This document shows positions 17,237 through 26,119 of a DNA stretch of 64,000 bases, piece by piece. Below the pieces are notes generated by a model. That model was given only the letters and a program-made list of their open reading frames with translations. It was not told the origin of the DNA and made no database searches. This stretch comes from Bradyrhizobium sp. 4 (GTDB taxonomy: Bacteria > Pseudomonadota > Alphaproteobacteria > Rhizobiales > Xanthobacteraceae), in contig NZ_CP064686.1 of the NCBI RefSeq assembly GCF_023100905.1, positions 5,332,001-5,396,000 on the forward strand. The letters are read 5' to 3'. Position numbers and translations under genes: made by a program. How positions within the stretch are numbered: position 1 is the stretch's first letter; every line of letters starts with the position of its first letter.

Positions 17237-17800
17237 TCAATCCTTCCCTCCCGCGCCTCCGCGATGCGACCGTGCTTGATGCGGGGGATCGTGGGAGCGA
17301 TCCCTCAACAACGGGGCAATGAACGTATGCAGGTTTTGCCCATCAAACAGATAGGCCGCAATGCTGGCTGCTTGCGCCGCAGCAAGATCGCTCTGCTTGT
17401 CGCCGATCAGGAAGCTAGCATCCACATCCACCGCGTACCGCTCGAGCAGAGCTTTTATCATCCCCGGCTGCGGCTTACGACAGTCGCAGAGGACACGGTA
17501 ACGCTGGATCAGCCCGTCGGGATGATGTGGACAAAATTCGAATGCATCGATATGCGCGCCTACAATAGCAAGCTCACGCGACATCCATTCGTGCAGATTG
17601 CGAACTTGCTGCTCCTCGTAAAAACCCCTCGCAATTCCTGACTGGTTGGTCACGACAAACGCAAGGTACCCGGCGTCATTGGCTGCTTTGACGGCCTCTT
17701 GAGCTCCGTCGACCCACCGGATCTTGCCGGGATCGAAAGCGTAGCCATCGTCCTCATTGAGGACGCCATCACGATCGAAAAATACTGCCGGACGCTTCAA
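17237..17800 (-). CDS. gmhB: HAD-family D,D-heptose 1,7-bisphosphate phosphatase (GmhB/HisB-N type)
   Basis: A 187-residue cytoplasmic phosphatase of the HAD IIIA class. The catalytic FFDRDGVLN motif sits at residues 7-15 (Asp9 and Asp11), the second motif is VVTNQSGIARG, and the zinc-binding set is Cys90, His92, Cys105 and Cys107 (CPHHPDG...CDC). The GDKQSDLAAA motif gives the last acidic residues. In the ADP-heptose or GDP-heptose route it removes the C7 phosphate. It stands alone here, without gmhA or hldE, surrounded by relics, so it may be a leftover of a larger heptose operon or an accessory copy. The 25 C-terminal residues after YLFDG differ from typical family ends. Confidence 0.85.
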   Translation of the reverse strand: MKRPAVFFDRDGVLNEDDGYAFDPGKIRWVDGAQEAVKAANDAGYLAFVVTNQSGIARGFYEEQQVRNLHEWMSRELAIVGAHIDAFEFCPHHPDGLIQRYRVLCDCRKPQPGMIKALLERYAVDVDASFLIGDKQSDLAAAQAASIAAYLFDGQNLHTFIAPLLRDRSHDPPHQARSHRGGAGGKD

Positions 17801-18135
17801 TTTTCATAGGCCCAAGTTAAGGGGTGCCCCCCGATCTTCCGACAATCAAGGCTTTTATTGCATTCATGCTACCGGACAACATCGTTCGCTGCGAGCGCCT
17901 TTTGCATCCAGGTCTTCGCTGTTCATGCGAGAATTGGCTTCGTTTTGTCGGCTTATACCGGTCAGCCCCGTCTCGTTCTTGTCCAACAGCGTGAGAACAA
18001 GAGCCATTCCTGCCGCAAAACGAGCAAGATTGTTGCTGCAGAAAGGACTGGCCTTCATGCGCGATTGGAGCGTTACTGATTCGACCGGGTGCCACCTTCG
18101 ATCCTAGCGCCGGTATCTCGCCTCGCAGACGCGAG
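17801..18135. other. 335-bp region with no recognisable gene
   Basis: Short overlapping frames exist on both strands but none shows family features or an RBS. It separates the gmhB-like gene from the YqaJ relic. Confidence 0.4.
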
Positions 18136-18770
18136 GCTTCACGGCGTCGATGCGCCCAATCATATCATCAGGTTCAACCCCAATGACCGCCGCCACTTCA
18201 TCGGCGGCTCGGATGCGCGTGTCATCATGGGCGACGACTAAGACAAGCTCACCCGCCTTTGGCAAGAGAAACGTGGAGAGGTCGCACCAGAAGATCTCTC
18301 GGATAATCTCATCGTCCAGCTCGGCACGATAACAGAGGTCCTCAATCGCGCCTGATACCAGCGCTCGACGGGACAAACCATCTCGGACATCCAGAAGCGA
18401 GTTAGGCACCCGGTGCACAAATGGATGGCGGCACACTCGATGGCATGGTCGAGCAGACCGGAGCGATGTTCGAGCCAAGTTCATGCTACCCTAGGCGTTC
18501 ACGGAAGAGGCCGCCGCCGAAACGCATATGGCCCAGCTGCAGCATAATATGTGGGGTCGTCGCTCGCTCGTCCGAACTCTCGATTATCACCGGCGGTGGC
18601 AAATGGGTTGAGATCAAAATCCACGCTGACCCGCTCTATCAGCATCTGCTCCTTACCGCTGAGAAGAAGTTTTGGCGCTGCGTTCAGAGCGGCGAGACGC
18701 CTCTGCTCTTCAACATCGAAACGCCACCACCAAGGCTGGAGGCGTTTGGCTTGGTCAATTGCTTGGGGCG
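18136..18770 (+). pseudogene. YqaJ-type viral recombinase (phage exonuclease) relic
   Basis: The plus strand encodes, through several breaks, a YqaJ-like nuclease: NDRRHFIGGSDARVIMGDD, then KLTRLWQEKRGEV, HPVHKWMA, TLDGMVEQTGAMFE, and the C-terminal ADPLYQHLLLTAEKKFWRCV then SGETPLL. In-frame stops are TAA at 18239-18241 and TGA at 18353-18355 (where relatives have Trp), plus frameshifts near 18430 and 18480 and a TAG after KFMLP. YqaJ proteins are lambda-exonuclease-fold recombinases of phages. The relic supports a phage-derived origin for this stretch. Confidence 0.7.
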
Positions 18771-18823
18771 AGTTCGTGGCAACCTATCTCCGCCCAAGGA
18801 CGCCCAGGGGGAGCACGAGCTCT

Positions 18824-19153
18824 CTAGACTAAGTATTTGATTTCGCTGGCAGGAGTGGCAGGGCTCGAACCCGCGCCTACCCGGTTTTGGAGTTCGGGCG
18901 GCATCGTACTATCAGATGCCGCCTTGTTACTTTCGCAAGGAAAACAAGGGGCCTGCCCGAATCCTGATCCATCGCGTCCGTCGCGTTCTTTCCTTCCTTT
19001 CGGCTTGGGGTAAGCTTGTCCGGCGGCCGCGTAGTTGCTAGCCATCTCGAGCAGCCCTGCCCGCTCCTCCGGCATGGTCGCGCCGCCGGCGAGATTTAGG
19101 CAGATGCGCTCCATGCGCGCGAGCTCGTCGATGTTTTGCTGATGTTGCTGCAT
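18824..19153 (-). CDS. Small hypothetical protein, C-terminus running through the tRNA fragment
   Basis: From the minus-strand start at 19153 the first 45 residues form a plausible helical protein (NIDELARMERICLNLAGGAT, then PEERAGLLEMASNYAAA). The remainder (PKPKGRKERDGRDGSG and beyond) reads through the tRNA-Trp fragment, so it is probably not native. Likely a small conserved gene truncated by the integration event; function unknown. Confidence 0.25.
   Translation of the reverse strand: MQQHQQNIDELARMERICLNLAGGATMPEERAGLLEMASNYAAAGQAYPKPKGRKERDGRDGSGFGQAPCFPCESNKAASDSTMPPELQNRVGAGSSPATPASEIKYLV
18847..18892 (-). other. 3' fragment of a tRNA-Trp gene; putative integration (att) site
   Basis: Read on the minus strand, 46 nt match the 3' part of tRNA-Trp: anticodon CCA within CTCCAAAACC, a T-arm GCGGG-TTCGAGC-CCTGC, the acceptor 3' strand CACTCCT, and G-CCA. 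The upstream half (acceptor 5' strand AGGAGTG, D-arm) is absent, so it cannot be a functional tRNA. Integrative elements that use tRNA 3' ends leave exactly such copies. The full-length gene must lie elsewhere, outside this window. Confidence 0.75.
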
Positions 19154-19323
19154 GCGGGCTGCACCGAAGCCAGATCACCGCCGATTGTCAAGATCTCGGA
19201 TTCTCTTAACGGTGCTTCGGGTCTCCATTGTGAAGCAAATCGGACGCATATAGCTAAGCACGGACAACCAACGATTGGCTTAACTGCGAATCCGTCCCTA
19301 CCCAGGTTGAGGAGAACGGGAAC

Positions 19324-20736
19324 ATGTGGGATTTTCTCTACGAGGACACCGATAAGCTTGGATTCACCGTGCTGGGAACCGCGCTCTTTTTGGCAGCGCT
19401 CTGGAAACTGCCTGTTTTGTCTAGAGCGTTTTGGCGAGGGCTAAGTCTGGCGTGTTTTGTATCAAGCGGCCCAATCCTAATGTTTGCTCACGAGTTCTTT
19501 GATACCTCGTCCGTTTTTACAGCCGCGTTTTTAGGGGGGACCACGCTAGCGCTCCTGCTGCTTGGGAATTGGAAATCGCTTTCTGTTCACAGGGCAGATC
19601 TTGCGTTTTGCGTCTTTCTTGCCGGGACCACGGTCTCTATCGCTCTCCACGGATTTTCGGATCCGAAAGAATTGGCCTTGCTCGCACTAACAGTTGCCGC
19701 CTATCCCGCCGGTCGGGTATTCGCCGGTGCCCCGATTGAGCCGACATTCACAATCACAAGCGCCACGATCGTCGTAATCGGTGCGATCACTATCCTCGCC
19801 GCGATCAATGCAGGACCAGGATATGTCGATAGCGTTGGCAAGGTGTTCGTTTTCGGGAAGTACGGTGCCGCCCAGCTCTACTTCGCAATTGCACTGGCTT
19901 TTACCGTCGCCGCGCTTGTGGCGCGACCGTTGACGCTTGAACAAGCAGCGAAAATGGCCATTGCAGCAGCCCTGCCTACGGCAATCATTGCGTCGGCCAT
20001 GGTGCGATTTTCCTTTGTCTCTATCGCGAGCATGCTGGCAGTCGCAGCTATCTCTACTCCTGCGAAGGATCGAAAGGCGCTCTATGTGGTCGCTGGAGCG
20101 CTTGTTCTTGCCTTCTTGGCTGGCCAACTCAGTCGACCTTCAACAGCCGCACTGTACATCAAATTCGGCGTTGAAGCCCTCGGGCTGGGAAATGCTGAAA
20201 CCACCCCTCTGCCTTTGCCCGTGGCCGCAGAGGCAACGACACCAGGCCGACCACCGGGGATGCCAGATCAGTCGAGATGCGTCGGGGTCGACCAACGGAA
20301 CACAATCGAAATCCGCAAGCAGCTCTATCGGGAGGCATTTCAGCTCCTGCCCCAGACTATGCTAATTGGCGTCGGTTTAGACCGTTTCATGGATGCGTCT
20401 TGCCTGGTCGAGAAGAATGAAGTGCACAATAGTGTGCTTCAGGTTGCCGTCGAATTTGGCTGGCCTGCCAGTGTAGCCTTGTTGATTCTGGTGCTGCTCG
20501 CAGGACAAAAAGCTTTCTCGCAGGCACCTTCTAGTCAGGAGGCGCGTTTCGCCATTTGCGTGCTGACATTCATGTTCTGCATGAGCATGGGTCATGGGAG
20601 GATAAGCCGCGACGCATACCTATTCTTATTTCTCGGTTATGCCGTTAGCGCAAGCCGCCAGTGTGTCACTCGTGCCGGCCTGCCTGTTGTTCGAAAGTCA
20701 AAGCTCAAGGCCGCCCAAATTGGCCCGCCAGCGTGA
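19324..20736 (+). CDS. O-antigen ligase / Wzy-like integral membrane protein
   Basis: A 470-residue protein with about eleven hydrophobic segments and a long periplasmic loop (about residues 280-360) before the last ones, the layout of WaaL/Wzy proteins (GT-C, O-antigen ligase family). The loop contains RKQLYREAFQLLPQTMLIGV, then GLDRFMD and EVHNSVLQVAVEFGWP; the HNS/QV-E-G pattern is the O-antigen ligase signature. It would join a polysaccharide to lipid A-core or polymerise repeat units. The GAGGAGAACGGGA stretch before ATG 19324 is a good RBS. It is alone on the plus strand. A decayed paralogue lies at 59186-60398. Confidence 0.82.
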   Translation: MWDFLYEDTDKLGFTVLGTALFLAALWKLPVLSRAFWRGLSLACFVSSGPILMFAHEFFDTSSVFTAAFLGGTTLALLLLGNWKSLSVHRADLAFCVFLAGTTVSIALHGFSDPKELALLALTVAAYPAGRVFAGAPIEPTFTITSATIVVIGAITILAAINAGPGYVDSVGKVFVFGKYGAAQLYFAIALAFTVAALVARPLTLEQAAKMAIAAALPTAIIASAMVRFSFVSIASMLAVAAISTPAKDRKALYVVAGALVLAFLAGQLSRPSTAALYIKFGVEALGLGNAETTPLPLPVAAEATTPGRPPGMPDQSRCVGVDQRNTIEIRKQLYREAFQLLPQTMLIGVGLDRFMDASCLVEKNEVHNSVLQVAVEFGWPASVALLILVLLAGQKAFSQAPSSQEARFAICVLTFMFCMSMGHGRISRDAYLFLFLGYAVSASRQCVTRAGLPVVRKSKLKAAQIGPPA

Positions 20737-22460
20737 ACCGGCGGGCCCCGTCCTCGTCAATTCAATCGTCGGCGGTGGGTCGTCGGCCGCTGCCGATCGC
20801 GATTTCTGTGATCTGCGGCGGCGCTTCATTGGTCCCGCTCCGATAGAAAGCGGCGGTCTTGGCGGTCACCTCCATCCGTTGATCTGGATCGAGTTGGGAA
20901 TACCTCGCAGCGAAAGCCGCCGCTGGCAGCACTAGCGCCTCTTGCCGACGGCGCTCGTCGACCATCTTCTTGAGGCCCTGCATACAGCCGTCGTGCATTC
21001 AATCGAAGCTTATGCCGTGGCGGGTGCAGTAGCTGGCCAGTCTTTCCGATGGCGAGCGCCGGCAAGCCACAGGAGGCGCCTGGAGATGTGCCGTGGCGAG
21101 CTGGCACCCTCCACTACCAATCGGCCCAGGCGCCTTCCCCGCGGCTACAGAGCCGCTTGGCGGCGTTGAGGCGGCGAGTGATGATGCCTGGCGTCGGCCT
21201 TGGTGAGGAAGTCTGCGCGGGCCGCGGCATGGTCCCGGTCGCGTTGTAGCAGCCGCTGGATGGCGTTGAGCTTGGTCATTGCCGTGGGGCGCCCGGTCGA
21301 GCCGTACAACCCTCACCAAGTCGGCCTCGGGCGCCGACAGGATGAGCTCGTAGCTGGGAAGAGGAAGGATGTGCATGCTGGCGGCCGAACGGCGCCGGGT
21401 TTGCCGGTGGAGCGTGGGGACAGCGAACCGGACCCCGACTTCGGCGACATTCTCCGGAGGGAACGACGGGTTACGCAACGCATCCGCGGGCGCCGTGCTG
21501 CGTCCCGGGAAGGTGAGGATGTTGCTCATGCCGCTCCGCCGATCCGCTCGACAGCCTCGCTAGGGAGGCGCCCCAGCGCTGGGGAGAAACTCGAACCCGG
21601 TAAAGCCGAGGGCATCGGCGCCGCGGCGGAATGCCTTCGAGAAGGCGCTTAGATCCCGCGGCTTGGCCAAGTCGAAACTTTGGCCGGCTACCGGCGCAGC
21701 GGGAAGATCAAGGCATCTCGGGCAACCGCAATAGACTGAGATCGACGCCGGCGCCGTCAGGGATGCTCGATGCGGCGCAGAACCGGCTTAGGGTGACCGC
21801 CCATCTTGACTGGTGCCACCGAACTCGTCGCGCGATAGCGCTGCCGCCACTTCACGACGGACGACACTGCAACATCGAACCGGGCCGCCACAGCATGGCA
21901 ACTCTCGCCGGATTCCAGCGCCTTCACGGCTCGTTCACGAAGTCATTCGAAAGAGGTCGGACCATCCGATGCTGGCCTCCGACCCAGTTAATCTTGAATC
22001 ACAAACCGCCGCCCGACGGAATCCCTCCCGATTCAATCAATCGATGAACCGCTCTAAAGCTGGGTTGAAGAAGCTCGTGCCCGAGGATGCCAAGGAGGCA
22101 AGCGGGCACGAGATCAAGACCAAGCGATCCAAGTCCGGCGCCATCGGCTTCGACGCTCTCCGAGGCGCGAATCCGTATGGAAAGATGGCGCCGTGCAGCA
22201 GTCAAGCTCGTCAACGACGCGGACTAGCTGCCGCGTCGTCATCAGCCACACGGCGTGGCGCGCGGGTTCTTCGATGACAGCTGGAGGCGGCCGAAAGCCG
22301 CGCGCATGCAGGACCTATAATGACAGGACGGAAACCTCGAAGCGTTCGTTCGGCAAGCTCTCGCCTTGCACGGAGACGTGTGCCACTCAATTCAAGTCCA
22401 GCACGCCAAATAGGCAGTATGGAGGTGACTAACACCGAGCAGCTTGCGACGTGTCGTAAC
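20737..22460. other. 1.7-kb decayed region without an intact gene
   Basis: No intact gene is convincing. On the minus strand, 20762-20998 could encode a 78-residue helical fragment (MQGLKKMVDERRRQEALVLP and so on), and a frame beginning at 21529 with MSNILTFPGRST may be another gene start, but it changes frame near 21300. An IS630 relic lies at 21761-21965. On the plus strand, 22044-22160 has a short protein-like stretch (PEDAKEASGHEIKTKRSKSG) of unknown identity. The whole reads as mobile-element debris. Confidence 0.5.
21761..21965 (-). pseudogene. N-terminal fragment of an IS630-family transposase
   Basis: On the minus strand the frame gives RPLSNDFVNERAVKALESGE then SCHAVAARFDVAVSSVVKWR, QRYRATSSVAPVKMGGHPKP and a stop. 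This is the helix-turn-helix N-terminus of IS630-type transposases (SC-VAA-F-VS-SVVKW-QR, then MGGH). The DDE catalytic part is missing, so the element is dead. Confidence 0.75.
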
Positions 22461-23849
22461 TCATTTTTGAAAATTGATGCTGATCATCCATGTCAGCGCA
22501 CGCATCGCGACAAGCGGAGCTATCAACCAGACGAGGCCATAGCTATCCAGCAGCGTCGCGGTTAGAGGAACCTGGGTCATGTAATACGCGTAGAGGCAGC
22601 CAGCCACCTGCATGGCAATGCTCATGGGATCGTTGCGCCGCGTCAAGGCCGAAATTAGGCCAATGAGCGAACCTGCGATCGCGGTCGCCAAGACAGCATA
22701 AAAGGGTCCCCCCTCTGCATACCCGGACAGACTCACGCCGGCCGGTTGCGAACCCGTCGTATAGGTGATGGCGGGATAAATCACCGCAAACACTTTGGTG
22801 GCCGGATAGCAAGGCTGCGGAGCAAGAAGTCCGCCGAGGGTTGGCCGCACGATGCCGCAACGTTGATCAGGATCCGAAAAGATCTGCACATAGTATGGAA
22901 TTCCAACCGCCATCCGGAATACGCTCGATCGCAAGATCCGAATGGCCTTCGCCAGCCCTCCATGGAATCCGCTCTCGGACGGCTCCCCTTCGGCGGCCGA
23001 TGGCGAGCCCAGCACGGATGAAGATTCCGCCAATGGAACCATGGGCGACGGTCCCGGCTGGCTCGCTAGCGGCGACGATTCCAGGGCGGTCCTTTCCGGA
23101 TGGCCGCGGTTCTCAACTCCGCAAAACTGGCTCAGAGCCAGTGCCACGTAGATCGTCCCCCCTACCGCAATTGTCGCGCACGCGCTGCGCACGAGGCCGC
23201 ATCCAGAGAGTGCCAATGTCAATCCGAGCACGAGCACATAGAGAAGCGCCGGCGCCTTCTGAATAGTTGCCACATCCAACCAAAGAACGATTAGGCTTAC
23301 CCCCGCGCAAGCGCCGAGGGCGGTCTTTTCACGCGTAAGCAATCCCCGCGCCAGCAAATAGCAAGCGACGATGGGTAGACTGGAGTAGACGAACGAAAAG
23401 TAATGGTTACCGAGCAACTTAAATAATTCGACCCGCCTCAGGATTTTATCTTGGTAGCATAGGCTTTGGTCCCACGCCGCGCTCGCGGACAAGCCGCCGG
23501 CCTGAGCCAGCCTGTGAACGCAGAAAGCGATCATGGCGCCGGACAGAACGAGGGGAATCCACAGGGGCACCTCGTCGGGAAATGAGACCGTTGCTGACGC
23601 AAAGATCTTCTCGGTAGCAATCGCAGCAATCGGCACAATTACAAGCGTCAGTACGAATAAGAGCCAGTAAGTTGGGGAGCCGAGCGTGGTCATCCACGCG
23701 TAAGGAACTTCCTGGGGAAAGAACAATAGGCGGAGCTGTTCTTGACCAAACGAAAATGGAATTAGCGCAGCAGCACCTGAAGTCGCGATGTAGGCAGTAA
23801 CCGCCACGCCGACGGCGAGGTTAAACCGTCGCAATCTCCTGAAACCCAT
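22461..23849 (-). CDS. O-antigen/capsule polymerase-like membrane protein (Wzy-like)
   Basis: A 462-residue inner-membrane protein with about eleven hydrophobic segments. Between them lies a large hydrophilic loop (about residues 245-320, Ser/Pro/Glu-rich) and a second periplasmic loop (SDPDQRCGIVRPTLGGLLAP, then YPAITYTTGSQPAGVSLSGY), then AEGGPF. The last part resembles oligosaccharide repeat-unit polymerases (Wzy), where such a loop binds the growing chain. No enzyme motif is firm; the assignment rests on topology and on its position at the 3' end of the minus-strand polysaccharide locus. ATG 23849 begins MGFRRLRRFNLAVGV with a first membrane segment directly after. Confidence 0.65.
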   Translation of the reverse strand: MGFRRLRRFNLAVGVAVTAYIATSGAAALIPFSFGQEQLRLLFFPQEVPYAWMTTLGSPTYWLLFVLTLVIVPIAAIATEKIFASATVSFPDEVPLWIPLVLSGAMIAFCVHRLAQAGGLSASAAWDQSLCYQDKILRRVELFKLLGNHYFSFVYSSLPIVACYLLARGLLTREKTALGACAGVSLIVLWLDVATIQKAPALLYVLVLGLTLALSGCGLVRSACATIAVGGTIYVALALSQFCGVENRGHPERTALESSPLASQPGPSPMVPLAESSSVLGSPSAAEGEPSESGFHGGLAKAIRILRSSVFRMAVGIPYYVQIFSDPDQRCGIVRPTLGGLLAPQPCYPATKVFAVIYPAITYTTGSQPAGVSLSGYAEGGPFYAVLATAIAGSLIGLISALTRRNDPMSIAMQVAGCLYAYYMTQVPLTATLLDSYGLVWLIAPLVAMRALTWMISINFQK

Positions 23850-23986
23850 GGAATTGCTCCAGCACTTCCCTGCAGCGCAGATCTACGAGAAACCCAGATC
23901 CTGCGATTGGTATGGTCGAGTTCTACCGCAACGAGATCGCGGGCATGCGGCGATCCTTACCGACCCCTACAACGCAGCGCACCGCC

Positions 23987-26119
23987 TCACTCCGTCAGCT
24001 GTTTCTCGACCGCGAAACTGACCCGCGTCGCAGACAACTGATCGGCCAGCGAGATCGGCCATTTGCCGGCCGGCTTGAAGGCTTCGGCGAGTGCCGCCAA
24101 CTCCTCGAGTTGCCCCTTCTCAATGGTCAGGCCCTTCCAGCCCCCCTTTGCGCCGGTGACATCCAATCGCTTGTAGTCGTCGAGGACGAGAACTTTCCCG
24201 TCCACAAAAATATCGAAGCGCTCCTTGGAGAACTCCTTCGAGCCCAACGAAGAATAAGTCAGCGTGCATAGCGAGCCATCGCCGTAACGCACCGTTGCGA
24301 CGAAATTGTCGTCGCGGCGCCAATGGCCGCTGCCTGGTACAATGGACCGGGCCTGAACCTCAACGGGCTGGCTGCCGGTGAGCGCGTTGAAGAGATCGTA
24401 GATGTGGCACGCTTCTCCGATATTGCGGCCTCCGCCATGTGGGCCATGCACCCAATGATCTGGGGGAATGTACCCCGCATTCATGCGGTAGTTCACGATC
24501 AACGGCGACAAACGGGTCTTGAGCACTTCGCGCGCCGCAGTGACAGCGGGCGCGAACCGCCGGTTAAAACCCGTCATCAGAAGCGGTCCGTTCGGGTTTG
24601 CCGTGTAGAATGCCTCGATCGAGTCCAGGCCTTCCTCGGTCATCGACGTTGGCTTCTCGACGAAGACGTGCTTGCCGGCCTTCAGCGCCGCCAGTGTCAT
24701 CTCGGCGTGCAGGTCGTGCCGGGTTGCGATGAGGACGAGATCAATCTTGGGATCGTCGAGAACAGACTGAAAGTCGGTGCTCGCCGTGCTGAAGCCGAAG
24801 CGCTCGGCGGCCGTGCGTGCAGACAGGCCGGTGCGGCTCACAACGCTGCGGAGATCGAACTTGTCGCCGAGCTTCTTCAGATTGGGCAGGTGCATGCCCT
24901 GCGCAAAGCTGCCGGCGCCGACAACCGCGATCTTGATGCGGCCATCGACCGGCTTCGGAGGTGCGATCTGCAACACGGACCGCACGGCCTCTTCGCGGTG
25001 CGGATACTGCAAAAGGACCAGCAGCGGCTTCTCGCCCTCGCCCGCTAGCTTGCCATATGCCTCTTCTGCCTGGTCGATCGCATAGGGCTCCTGCAACATG
25101 TTGTCGAGTCGAATACGGCCGGCCGCGATTAGCCGGAGATATTCAGCCATGTTGCGGTTCTCGGTCCAGCGGACATAGGCGAGCGGATAGTCTCCGCCCT
25201 CCTCTTCATAGACGGGATCGTAGCGTCCGGGTCCATAGGAGCAGGAGATCAGGACATCGAGCTCCTTGGTGTAGATGTCCGACCGCGCCATGTTCAGGCC
25301 GACGTCGCCGACAATTACCACCCGTGCCTTCTTGCGGCAGGATTGAAACGCCTGCGCAAGAATGTCGCTGGACGCGGATGCCGCCGTGATGATCGCGGCG
25401 TCGGCGCCAAAACCATCGGTCAGCTTGACGATGTTATCGACCAGATTGCCTTCATTCGGATTGATGCCGTGATCGAGGCCGTTTTCCAGCGCGGTTGCGA
25501 TGCGCTTGTTGTCCACGTCGGTGCCGATGACACGGCAGCCATTGGCGGTCAGGAGCTGCGCCGTGATCTGCCCGAGAATTCCGAGCCCGATCACGACGAT
25601 GGTCTCGCCGAGCGTGGGCTGCGCGCGGCGCACGCCCTGCATCGCGATGGCCCCCAGCGTCACCGTGGCGGCGGCGTCGAACGAGACTTGCTGCGGGACG
25701 GGAACGCAGAGATTGACCGGGACATCGATGACCTCGGCGTGATTCGCAACGCCTGCACCGGCACAGGCAACGCGATTGCCGACCGCGATCCCGTCGACAT
25801 CCGATCCGACGGCAATTACTGTGCCGGCGGCCGAGTAGCCGGTGGGCAGTCCCGCATCGAGCTTGCCCTTGACCTGCTTATAGACGCGCGCCACGCCCTG
25901 ATCGCGCATGAGCTGAAGCACCCGCTTGACGTGGTGCGGCTGCTTGAGGGCGCGGCGATACAGCGGCAGGCCCGACATCTTGACGCCGGCCATCTCGGTG
26001 CCGACGCTCACACATGAACGCTCCACCCGGACCAGCACGTTCTTCGGACCGGCGACGGGCGCCGGGACGTCCTGCAGGAAGACCTTGCCCGAACGGACCA
26101 GAAGCTGCTTCACGACCAT
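23987..26119 (-). CDS. Bi-domain oxidoreductase: zinc-type alcohol dehydrogenase fused to Gfo/Idh/MocA
   Basis: A 710-residue fusion. Residues 1-375 are a medium-chain dehydrogenase with a GLGILG NAD-binding motif at 178-183; the catalytic zinc cysteines are not conserved in the usual place (SCVSVGTEMAG near the start). Residues 393-710 are a Gfo/Idh/MocA oxidoreductase with AVVGAGSFAQG at 398-408 and the EKPTSMTEEG motif. NCBI calls this architecture bi-domain-containing oxidoreductase. It is typical of O-antigen and exopolysaccharide loci that also have heparinase II/III-like genes, as here. It probably oxidises or epimerises a nucleotide sugar or a glycan-bound sugar; the reaction is not established. 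It overlaps wecC by 10 bp. Confidence 0.9.
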   Translation of the reverse strand: MVVKQLLVRSGKVFLQDVPAPVAGPKNVLVRVERSCVSVGTEMAGVKMSGLPLYRRALKQPHHVKRVLQLMRDQGVARVYKQVKGKLDAGLPTGYSAAGTVIAVGSDVDGIAVGNRVACAGAGVANHAEVIDVPVNLCVPVPQQVSFDAAATVTLGAIAMQGVRRAQPTLGETIVVIGLGILGQITAQLLTANGCRVIGTDVDNKRIATALENGLDHGINPNEGNLVDNIVKLTDGFGADAAIITAASASSDILAQAFQSCRKKARVVIVGDVGLNMARSDIYTKELDVLISCSYGPGRYDPVYEEEGGDYPLAYVRWTENRNMAEYLRLIAAGRIRLDNMLQEPYAIDQAEEAYGKLAGEGEKPLLVLLQYPHREEAVRSVLQIAPPKPVDGRIKIAVVGAGSFAQGMHLPNLKKLGDKFDLRSVVSRTGLSARTAAERFGFSTASTDFQSVLDDPKIDLVLIATRHDLHAEMTLAALKAGKHVFVEKPTSMTEEGLDSIEAFYTANPNGPLLMTGFNRRFAPAVTAAREVLKTRLSPLIVNYRMNAGYIPPDHWVHGPHGGGRNIGEACHIYDLFNALTGSQPVEVQARSIVPGSGHWRRDDNFVATVRYGDGSLCTLTYSSLGSKEFSKERFDIFVDGKVLVLDDYKRLDVTGAKGGWKGLTIEKGQLEELAALAEAFKPAGKWPISLADQLSATRVSFAVEKQLTE

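Noticed and set aside
18104..18484. 126-codon minus-strand frame that looks protein-like
   Set aside because: The plus strand here reads as a YqaJ recombinase relic, which accounts for the apparent coding character.
18847..18892. A functional tRNA-Trp gene
   Set aside because: The 5' half with the acceptor 5' strand and D-arm is missing; only the 3' 46 nt match.
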